Source: Acidobacteriota bacterium (GTDB taxonomy: Bacteria; Acidobacteriota; Blastocatellia; Pyrinomonadales; Pyrinomonadaceae). From it: DNA of 43,777 nucleotides. The stretch's first letter is position 1. Every line of letters begins with the position of its first letter. Location: positions 1 through 43,777 of the forward strand of contig JAEZIT010000076.1 in the NCBI GenBank assembly GCA_023436495.1, written 5' to 3'. A program made the translations under genes and the position numbers. Below, one piece after another: positions 16,697-25,800 of the stretch. Under the pieces are notes generated by a model. That model made no database searches, had not been told where the DNA came from, and saw only the letters and a program-made list of their open reading frames with translations.

Positions 16697-16915
16697 AAAA
16701 TTTCATTTTGAATGTAATCAATTCCACCGGTGAACGGAATCAATTATTCGATGCGCGTTTACGCCCAATAAATACGCCGTTATTCGTTTGAAATTTAGTG
16801 GCACGGCGATTGTATATACGAACGGCGGCATGTCTCCCACCATGCTGCGATCTTTAGAATGATCTCCGTTTTTTGACCTCCGAGTTTTCCTCCCGCGAAC
16901 CGTGACAATCAATAG

Positions 16916-19489
16916 ATGCGAATGAAACCACTGAATTTTTCAGAACTGAACCTCCAGACAAAGGCCTTGGCCGCTGCCGCTGTACTTATGGCGGCGGCTG
17001 TTCTTGCTTACGCTTCGCTCTCGGCGTTCTCGTTCTCCTATTCGAAGATCGCGGTCCTTGCTGTCGCAATTTTTGTCTCTATCCTTGTCAATCGTTACGC
17101 GGCCCGCATCCCCCGGACCCGGATCGTATTTTCGCCTAAGGAAATATTCGCATTCTGGGGAATAATCTGGCTCGGGGTTCCGGGCGGGCTGCTGATCGCG
17201 GCAAGCGCGTCGTTCGCGCGGTACGTCCGGATCGGCGACCTCAAAAAAACGCGCGTTTTCGAGATATCGATAGATATCCTCGCCACGCTGGTCGCGGCCG
17301 TCACTTACTACGTTTCTTCGGGTATCTTCCAGGATATTGGCGGACGGTTCGGCGCGGACGATGCTCGTGCCGCAGCCGGCGGAGCCGTCGCGGCCGTGTG
17401 CCTGATGGTACTGACACACTACGTGATCGCGGCATCCTCTTTGTATTTGGCAGACCGCCTGTCGGGCCATGCGGATTATCCCCAGCTTGTATCTCAGCGG
17501 TTCATCGTTCCGGCAGCTGCATATTCGATCATCCTATGCCTGACGATCATTCTCTATTTCGCATTCAATCAATTCGGCATCGAATTCGGCCTCGTCCTGG
17601 CCCCGCTGGCCATTATTGGCGAAGTTCTTTATCGCATCCACGTCCGGAGGCTGTCGCAGAAGACCAAAGAGATATGCGATGCGAGCAGAATTCATCTGGC
17701 AACGGTCGAAGCTCTTGCCACCGCCATCGATGCGCGTGACCAGGTCGGCATGGGCCACGTACGGCGAACACAAATTTACGCGATCGGGATCGGCGAACTG
17801 CTGGGGCTGCCCGAATCCGACATCAATGCACTGCGGACCGGAGCTCTCCTGCACGACATCGGCAAACTCGCCGTTCCGGACCACATCCTGAGCAAACCCG
17901 GCAGATTGACGCCGGCCGAACACGAAAAGACCAAAATTCACGCATCCGTCGGCGCTTCGATCCTTGAAAAGGTCGGGTTCGATTATCCGGTCGTCCCGAC
18001 GGTGAAATATCACCACGAATGCTGGGACGGCAGCGGTTATCCCGAAGGCCTTAAGGGCGACAATATCCCGCTGACGGCGCGAATACTCTCTGTTGCCGAT
18101 GCCTATGACACGCTCCGCGGAGCCCGTCCTTACAGGCCGCCGGTCTCCCGTGCCGAAGCGACCGATTTCCTGCGCCGCGAGGCAGGCACCCAATTCGATC
18201 CGGCGATCGTCAGCATATTTCTGAAAAATCGCAGCCACTTCGAAACGCAGATCGATGAGAACGGCCTTTCCTATAAGCTCGACACCGAGCCGAAACACGC
18301 CGTCCGAATACCTGCCGGCATCGGCGAGCAGAGCTACGTCGAACAGATCAAGCGCGCAAATCGCGAAGTATTCACGCTGTACGAACTCGCACGCGATTTC
18401 AGCTCGTCGCTGAACCTCGAGGAGACGCTGTCATTGTTTGCCCGGCGGATCTCGGAGTTCGTTCCGTTTTCGACGTTCTCGGTTTATCTTTTGAATAATT
18501 CGAAGGATTCGGCATCAGCCGCGTACACACAAGGCCTTCACGCCGAAAATTTAAAGAATGCCAAGGCCGTCGTCGGCAAAGGCGTGACCGGATATGTGCT
18601 CAAAAAACGCACGGCCGCGCAGAACGTCGATCCGGCACTCGATTTCGCCGAATCGCTGCCCGAGCTTGCGGACGAATACGTATCGATGGTCTCGATCCCG
18701 CTCGTCGCCGACGAAGAGCTCATCGGCGCCGTTTCGCTCTATTCCGCCGACCTGCTCAAATACGAGGAAGAGCACCTCAGGCTTATTGAGACGATCTCGC
18801 GTATCGCCTCCGACGCCATCCGCCGGTCGCTCCAGCACGCCGAAGCCGAGACCTATGCATTGACCGATCCGATGACCGGCCTGCCGAACGCCCGCAGCCT
18901 GCAGCTTCAGTTCGAAAAAGAGGCCGCACGCGCCGGCCGCGGCGGCACGAGCTTCCAGGTTCTAATGCTCGACCTTGACGGGTTCAAGCAGGTAAACGAC
19001 ACGTTCGGCCACAAGGCCGGCGACAAGATGCTGAAGGAGATCAGCCGTGTCATCCGCGGCCAGCTCCGTGATTACGATTTTCTTGCCCGGTATGCGGGCG
19101 ATGAATTCGTCGCGATCATTCCCGAAACAAATTCGGACGAGGTTGTCGAACTTGGCCGCCGTATCGAAGCGGCCGTGCTGGGATTCGAACTGCAGATCGG
19201 CAAGGAGACCGCACAGGTCGGCGTCAGCATCGGCTGGGCCGGATACCCGGACCACGGCGAGAATTTCGATCAGATGGTAATTGCCGCCGATAAGGCGATG
19301 TACGCGATCAAATCCGGTCGCAAGCAGAAGGAACGCATGGTGCCTGCCGACGGCACTCCCGAACCGCCGCCCGCTCCCGGATCGGACGCGGAACCGTCCG
19401 GACATGTCCCTGAGGCGATGCTCGTTTCGGGCGAACACCTGATCGTGGAGGTCGACGAAACGCATATCATCTCGTCGGCGGTGAATTGA
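16916..19489 (+). CDS. Membrane HD-GYP / GAF / GGDEF c-di-GMP signalling protein
   Basis: An 857-residue protein. An N-terminal membrane region with about 6-8 segments (residues 15-240) resembles a MASE-type sensor but is not one I can name. An HD-GYP phosphodiesterase domain follows (about 255-435) with HDIGK (313-317) and HHECWDGSGYP (366-376). A GAF-like domain spans about 485-640, then a GGDEF domain about 645-805 with active-site AGDEF (727-731; first Gly replaced by Ala, usually tolerated) and an intact RxxD inhibitory site (718-721). Both c-di-GMP-degrading and -making domains thus look functional. The Pro/Glu-rich C-terminal tail is low complexity. No SD precedes the ATG; GACAAT lies 6 bases upstream. 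Confidence 0.9.
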   Translation: MRMKPLNFSELNLQTKALAAAAVLMAAAVLAYASLSAFSFSYSKIAVLAVAIFVSILVNRYAARIPRTRIVFSPKEIFAFWGIIWLGVPGGLLIAASASFARYVRIGDLKKTRVFEISIDILATLVAAVTYYVSSGIFQDIGGRFGADDARAAAGGAVAAVCLMVLTHYVIAASSLYLADRLSGHADYPQLVSQRFIVPAAAYSIILCLTIILYFAFNQFGIEFGLVLAPLAIIGEVLYRIHVRRLSQKTKEICDASRIHLATVEALATAIDARDQVGMGHVRRTQIYAIGIGELLGLPESDINALRTGALLHDIGKLAVPDHILSKPGRLTPAEHEKTKIHASVGASILEKVGFDYPVVPTVKYHHECWDGSGYPEGLKGDNIPLTARILSVADAYDTLRGARPYRPPVSRAEATDFLRREAGTQFDPAIVSIFLKNRSHFETQIDENGLSYKLDTEPKHAVRIPAGIGEQSYVEQIKRANREVFTLYELARDFSSSLNLEETLSLFARRISEFVPFSTFSVYLLNNSKDSASAAYTQGLHAENLKNAKAVVGKGVTGYVLKKRTAAQNVDPALDFAESLPELADEYVSMVSIPLVADEELIGAVSLYSADLLKYEEEHLRLIETISRIASDAIRRSLQHAEAETYALTDPMTGLPNARSLQLQFEKEAARAGRGGTSFQVLMLDLDGFKQVNDTFGHKAGDKMLKEISRVIRGQLRDYDFLARYAGDEFVAIIPETNSDEVVELGRRIEAAVLGFELQIGKETAQVGVSIGWAGYPDHGENFDQMVIAADKAMYAIKSGRKQKERMVPADGTPEPPPAPGSDAEPSGHVPEAMLVSGEHLIVEVDETHIISSAVN

Positions 19490-22400
19490 TCAGAACGCCT
19501 GCGAGAACCGGAAATGGATCTGGCTCTGCGGCAAACGGTAAATTGCGTTCGGGCCGTTCATTTGCGGGATCTGGAATTGCGGCGGATTCAAAAGATATCC
19601 GTAATCTACGCCGATCTCGCCGCCGATAGGCGTCTTGACCCGTAAACCTATTCCGACAGTATGTGACCAAAGCGCTCGGAGATTCTGTTGGAGTACGTCA
19701 TTTGGCGGAACGTCCGGAGGGTTAAAGATGTCCCCGACCCTCCTGAACACATTGCCGCCGTCATAGAACGGAACGGCCCGTATCGATTTCGTCAGCGGTA
19801 TCCGCGCTTCCAGGTTTACGACCGCGAGCGCGTTTCCGCCGAACGGGATCGTGAACGGGTCCAGAAACACCGGTTCGCCGCTGCTGTTCCGAAACGTTCC
19901 CTGCGGCACGACGACCACTCGCGGCCCCGCCTCTTCGAAATCAAATCCGCGAAGCGTATTTGCGCCGCCGGCAAAGAACCGCTCGCTGATCGGCAGCAGG
20001 CCGTTCAGGCTCGCGAATTCCCCATTGCCGAAACGGTCGCCGTCCGAAAAGACATTCGCAAGCCCCAAAATCCCTCTCGCCGCAAACGTCGTATTCTTCA
20101 GCATCGGCACCGAAAAATAATAGTTGTACGAAAGCTGCAGTTTGTTGAACCCGACGTTCGCACCCAATACCGGAAGCGACACGTTATATTCGGCCGTCAG
20201 GTAGCTGCCCTGCGTCGGGTCGCTGGCGTTGTACCGGCACGACGGGCCTGCTTCGCCGCGGGCGATTATGTCCAGCAGAGTATATTTGATAGCGCAATTC
20301 TCGCGTGTGTCGCGAACGAACGTCGCGCCGAAACCGGAAATTCGCGTCCGAGCATCGGGCCGCAACAGGTCCTTGATCAGCAGGCTTTCGATGTTGTAAA
20401 GCCTGACCTCCTCAAATCGGTAGCGGAAAAAGACTATGCTCCGGTCCTTTAGGTTTATCGTGCGGTTCGTTTCCGCCGTGAACGTCAGGCGGTTGATCGT
20501 CGGATCGCCTGCTCCCTGCCCGAAATCGTCGATCGGATTCCCCTCTTCATCTACACGCTGGACTATCCCGAACGTACCTTTGTCGAACGCCGATCTGAAA
20601 AATCGCGTTACCGTCGAATCTCGCTGATACTGGGCACGCAGCGTAAGCGGCGCGAACCGGTCCTTTCCGTCGCGCAGGAACCGCGGATTGACATAATCGA
20701 ACTGGACCAACTGCTGCCGCTGGCTCCAGCTTATCCGTGCGCCGCCCTGCCACAATCGCCCGAGAAGGTTAAAATGGCGAATGTCGAAGAAACCGTTCAG
20801 CCCCAGGTCGGTCGAATATCCGCCGCCGTATTGCATCAGGCGCGGTGCCTGCTCTTCGACGTTCACGATCACGTCCGACGTGCGGCTGCCGTCGGGAAGC
20901 GTGCCGGACGGCTCCGGCTTTATCTCTACCCGTGAGAAAGCGTCGCTGCCGTAAAGGTTCTGTTCGCTTTTGTAAATATCGGTGCGCCGCAGCGGCTCGC
21001 CCGGCTTAAGCGTAACGGCCTTTAGGATCGCGCTCGGTTTTGTATCGTCATTGCCGGTGACCAGGACGCGGTCGATAAATACCTTCTTGCCTTCGTTCTC
21101 GACATTGAACGTGATGCGCGCAAGTTTTTCCTGAGTGGTCGGATCGACCGTTCCTTGATCGAACGACGAAGTGATGCGCGCGTCGAAATATCCGCGTTCC
21201 GAATAAAATGCCGACAATTTACGTTCGGCGTTCCGGATCTTTGCACGCGAATAATTCTCGCCCGTCAGCGACGGCAGCTGCGCCATCAGCTCCGCGGTCG
21301 GAATTTCCTTGTTGCCCGCGATATTTACTTCGTTTATAACGGTCGGCGCGCCTTCTTCGACGACGAATGTAATGATCAGGTCGTCGCCCGTCGGCGAAAC
21401 GCCCTGATTTACGCGGACCGTCGCGTCCCGAAACCCGAGCTCCCGCATCAGCGACCGGATCGTATTGGCGTCTTCTTCCAGGATCCGTGCGCTCGTATAA
21501 CCGCGTCCGTATCCGAACAGAGGAATTATCCCGAGAATGTTTGCTTCCTGCGAATCCAGAACGGTCGAAATGTCCTCGATCGTCATTTCGTCCGTGCCTT
21601 GCAGGCGAATATCGACGAGGCGGAGCCGGCGGTTCAACGCCACCTGATAGGTGACATCCACCTTTCGGTTCATCAATTCCGCGCCGCCCAATGCCGAACA
21701 GAGCGATTCGGTCTTGTTATTTATCGAACTGGCTTCGCCTTCGGCAAACTGCGGCTCGACCGAACATATCGGCGTGACGTTCGCAAAGAAATACCCTTGC
21801 TCCTGAAAATGGTTCTCGAGCCGGCGTTCGCCTTCAACGATCGCGGCATAATCCAGCGTTCCTTCACGCTTGATCGGCAGCAGGCGGTTCTGTGTTCCCT
21901 TTCCTACCTTTTCGCCCTCGGAATCGACCGAAACGGAAACCAGCGGACCCGATTTTCCGGTAAGTTCGATGTTCACGACGTTTCGGTCGCCGTCGTAAAC
22001 AACGCGCGGTTCGTTTAATTCCGGGGCCAGGTAATCGGCGTCGCGGAGGATCTCGCGGATCTTCTCGATGTCCGTATCGAGTTTGTCCCTGGTGAAAAGC
22101 TCGCCGGGCAATTTCAGCTTGTCGCGGAATTTGGCTGCGTCAAAGCCTTCGATATTGATAACGAAGGATTCCACCTTCGCCTGTGCGTTCGGCGTTACGC
22201 GAAAGATCACACCGACCTCCGAACGATTTTCGATCGGCCTCTGTTCGTAATCGACCTCGGCTTTGAAAAATCCGCGGTCGCGCAGGTACGCCAAAATGAC
22301 GTCCGCGTTGTTTCGCAATGCTTGGTCCGTGATCGCCGTTCCGGGATTCAGAAGGTTGAGCTTGAAGAGAAGGTCCTGCTCGGTCACATCGTCACCGACG

Positions 22401-22822
22401 GTATTCCCGATCTCGATCGTTACGCGGTCGGCCTGTGTTGTCCGTTTGATTATATAACGCAGCGAAACGGCGTCCGCACCGCTGTCCGTGGCCTCGACAA
22501 TGACCGAGACCACACGCCGCGTATTGTGAAGCGCCTCGATCGAATCGCGGATATTTACCGTCGAGTAAATTCCGGCCAATTCTTCCTGGATGATCTCACG
22601 GAATTGTTCGGCCGCGGCAATATTCTTATCATTGCCTTCGAACGCAACTTCGATGGCGGCGATCCGGCGGTTTTCGAACCTGTTTTGAGAGAAAACGCCG
22701 ACGCCCGAAAACAGAACGACCGCCAACGCGCATGCGGCAGCCATCAGCGTCGAACTGTGCCGGACATTATTAAAAAGACCCCAGTGATTATTTATATTGC
22801 CTTCCCTCTTGCGCAAATGCAT
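19490..22822 (-). CDS. Omp85/BamA-TamA-like outer membrane assembly protein
   Basis: A protein of about 1110 residues with a signal segment (about 25-48 of the reading frame, ending GVGVFSQN). Several POTRA domains follow across roughly residues 50-690 (for example VTLKPGEPLRRTDIYKSEQN and the VNVEEQAPRLMQYGGGYSTD transition). A 16-strand Omp85 barrel forms the C-terminal third, including the conserved RFFAGGANTLRGFDFEEAGPR and PFYDGGNVF segments and a C-terminal aromatic ending (HFRFSQAF). It would insert or translocate envelope proteins with the TamB-like protein encoded just upstream. Start is uncertain: ATG at 22822 or TTG at 22831. It ends back to back with the HD-GYP gene, with no base between. 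Confidence 0.9.
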   Translation of the reverse strand: MHLRKREGNINNHWGLFNNVRHSSTLMAAACALAVVLFSGVGVFSQNRFENRRIAAIEVAFEGNDKNIAAAEQFREIIQEELAGIYSTVNIRDSIEALHNTRRVVSVIVEATDSGADAVSLRYIIKRTTQADRVTIEIGNTVGDDVTEQDLLFKLNLLNPGTAITDQALRNNADVILAYLRDRGFFKAEVDYEQRPIENRSEVGVIFRVTPNAQAKVESFVINIEGFDAAKFRDKLKLPGELFTRDKLDTDIEKIREILRDADYLAPELNEPRVVYDGDRNVVNIELTGKSGPLVSVSVDSEGEKVGKGTQNRLLPIKREGTLDYAAIVEGERRLENHFQEQGYFFANVTPICSVEPQFAEGEASSINNKTESLCSALGGAELMNRKVDVTYQVALNRRLRLVDIRLQGTDEMTIEDISTVLDSQEANILGIIPLFGYGRGYTSARILEEDANTIRSLMRELGFRDATVRVNQGVSPTGDDLIITFVVEEGAPTVINEVNIAGNKEIPTAELMAQLPSLTGENYSRAKIRNAERKLSAFYSERGYFDARITSSFDQGTVDPTTQEKLARITFNVENEGKKVFIDRVLVTGNDDTKPSAILKAVTLKPGEPLRRTDIYKSEQNLYGSDAFSRVEIKPEPSGTLPDGSRTSDVIVNVEEQAPRLMQYGGGYSTDLGLNGFFDIRHFNLLGRLWQGGARISWSQRQQLVQFDYVNPRFLRDGKDRFAPLTLRAQYQRDSTVTRFFRSAFDKGTFGIVQRVDEEGNPIDDFGQGAGDPTINRLTFTAETNRTINLKDRSIVFFRYRFEEVRLYNIESLLIKDLLRPDARTRISGFGATFVRDTRENCAIKYTLLDIIARGEAGPSCRYNASDPTQGSYLTAEYNVSLPVLGANVGFNKLQLSYNYYFSVPMLKNTTFAARGILGLANVFSDGDRFGNGEFASLNGLLPISERFFAGGANTLRGFDFEEAGPRVVVVPQGTFRNSSGEPVFLDPFTIPFGGNALAVVNLEARIPLTKSIRAVPFYDGGNVFRRVGDIFNPPDVPPNDVLQQNLRALWSHTVGIGLRVKTPIGGEIGVDYGYLLNPPQFQIPQMNGPNAIYRLPQSQIHFRFSQAF

Positions 22823-22866
22823 CCTTGTCAAATCAAGCCGGAAAATCCAACCGCGTATTCGAACGG

Positions 22867-25800
22867 CTAAAACCTCCTTCGAAATCTGACTTCAAAACTG
22901 AAATTGTCCCTGTTGCGCGTCACGTTGCTGAGCGGCCTCTGCTCGTACATTGCAACAAGCGATATCTTGTTCGACACCCGGTATTCGAACGCCACTATCT
23001 GGTTCTGGTCCTGCGATAAATTGGTCGAATATGTGACCCGCAAATTATTGTTGATCTGTCTGCCGACGGTCAATCGGGCTCCCGGATTCAGCCTTTCGCC
23101 GGCAATGATCGGATCAAGCTCGAAAACGTTCAGGCCGAACAGTTTGTCCGTTGCCTTTCGTGCCGGATTGCTGATGATCGCGTCCGTCAAAATATCCGCG
23201 GCCGTATTGATGCCGGTCTGGGCAAGCGTCGGTATCCCGCTCTCTGTATTGGACAGGTTGCCCGTCGTGATCAGCGAGACCACGTCCGCCTGCGGCAGCG
23301 CGGGTGTCGAACGCACGCTCGCGTTCAGCAGTTCCGTGTCTGTCAGCGGCCCGGAAAGGTTCACAAATATCTGGTAGCCGCCGATCTGCGTTTCGGCCTG
23401 CAGGTTAATGATCGGCTCGATCGATGTGTCCGGCGGAAATTCCAGCACGCCGCGCAGGACCTCGTACCGGTCGTTGCGAAACAGGATCGTCCCGCGGTCC
23501 GCCGTGATACGTCCGGACACGCTCGGGTTGTCCGCATCGCCCGTCAGCCGGATCGATACCGAAGCCGTAAGGTCCGCGATATTGTTCCGCACGATCAGGG
23601 CGTTTCGGCCCTCGATCACCAGGTCGAACTGCGGCGCGCTCAATGACGACCCCGACGAGATCGATCCCTCGCGCCGAGCGCCGACGATGCTCGTCAGGTC
23701 GATGTCTTTTGTGTACAGGCTGCGCCGCGCGTTCACGCGTCCGCCGATGCGTATGCCGAGCTCGTCAATGGTCCGAAGCCTGACGCCCGTGATCTCTAAC
23801 TGAACGTCGCCTGTCGTAATAAAATCGGTCGGCAGCGGAACGGTGACATTCGTCCCGTTCACCGACATTCTAAAGCGCTGTATCTTCAGCCCCTCGATCA
23901 GCGCGCCTCCGCTTGCCTCAAACCTGCCGCCGCCGAGGAATCCGACCGCCCTGTCGATCTGTGCCTGATTCGAAGTGAAAATCACCCGCGTCTTGACCCG
24001 TTCGAACGACAGCCGGTCCGAACCTATAAACGTCGAAACCGACCCGTTATCGACGTCCGCCGTCCCGGAAACCCTCGCCGTCTCGCTCGGCCCCGATATT
24101 CTGATCGCGACGTCCGCGAATCCCGAAAAGAACGTGTCCGAATCTTTTGTGAACAGGTTTACAAGGTTCAGGTTCACACGCCCGTCCACCGTCAGGTTAT
24201 TGATCCCATTATTCGACAGCGCGTATGTTCCGGCGATGGTCATATTCGACCCGCCGCCCGCGAACCTTGCGCTCTCAAAGATAACTTCCCGCGGGCTGAA
24301 CCGTATCACGACCGGCTCGGCCGCCGCGAGCGGCGTGTCCTGTATCTGCAGCGCGAGCTGGCTGAACCGGGCCGTTCCGGTCATGTTCGCGGATGTGAAT
24401 ACGCGCTCGCCGTTCGCCATCTCGGTCAGGTTGCCGCCGAATTCGACGTGGCCCGTCGCGGTTCCCGTGATCCCGAGGTCTCTTAGCTGCGGAATGAACG
24501 CGATGAACGGCGCGAGCGGGCTGTTGTCCAGGTCATGGACGAGACGGAACGGAATGTTCTCGTCGGCGAAATTGACCGTCGCCGAGACCACCTGCGGCCG
24601 CCCCTCGAGCATGGCGGTAAGGTCGGCGTTAAGTACGTTATTTACCGTATTTCCTTTGAATGTGACCTCGCCGAGCGCGCTCTCGTTGATCGTAACGTTA
24701 TGCGCGGCTCCGCTGAAATTTATGTTGTAGGTTGACGACTGGCTGGTCTGTCCCGTCGCTTTCGCCGTAAATTCGGTCGTTCCCGAAACGTTCGGCAGGC
24801 TTGCGCTCTGCGGCAGCAGCGGCAAAAGGCTCGCCAGCTGTACGTTCTTGCCCTCAAGGTCAAGATCGAACATCGTCGTCGCGCGGTCGTACGTTCCCTT
24901 TGCCGAAACGAATCCGTCCGTCGTGCGAATGTCGAGATTTTCGAGGTTTATGAGCGTTCCCTGGAATGTCGCCTTCGCCCGGAGCGACTCGAACGCCTGG
25001 CCCGACACCGAACCGCCGGATGAAGCAAGGTCGATCCCGCCGACGGCATTGTTCGGCAATCCCGTGATATCCACCGTGCCCGATGTCTGGCCGCTGAAAT
25101 CGCGTACGCTCTGCGGAAGTATGCCCTCCAGCGGCAGCGCCGCGAGCAGGTTTGCCGCGTCCACGTTCGTCAGCGTAGCGCGGACCGACGTATTGTTCGT
25201 CCCGATGCTCGGGATACTCACATCGAACGCGATCGTACCGCCGTCGCGTTCCGTCAGCCGTCCGTTTCGAAGTTCGGTCCCGGCCGGCGAAACGAAAATG
25301 TCCGACGTCACGGCGCCGACCTCGCGCCCGCGCAGCGAAAGCGAATCCAGCGACGCGCGGCCGTCGATTATCGGATCGCTGAAATTGCCCGTGATCTGCC
25401 CGTTAAAATTGACGTTTCCGGCAAGCTGGACGTCCATCGAATCCATCTGCTGCTCGAGGTCGGGCGAAACGCCGAGCACCCGTATCAGCCGGTCGATCTC
25501 GCTGCCGTCCGTCGACCGCAGCGCGACGTTCAGATTCGAATCGTCATTCCTGAGGTCGAACACGCCCGTCGCCGTCAATTCGCTGTTGGGCGTGTTCAGC
25601 CTTGCCTGATCGACGTTGAACAGGCCGTTCGTCGCCGTCAATTCGACCCTGCCGCTGACCGGGACCGTACCGCGGTCCGCATTCCCGGCGTTCGCGTTTA
25701 TGTCCGCCCGGGCCGTGCCCGTCGCGTCGCGGAAATTTCTGCCGCTGAAGGCCAGGTTTATCTGCCCGCTCGTTTCGCCCTCGACCGGCAGCACGCGGCC

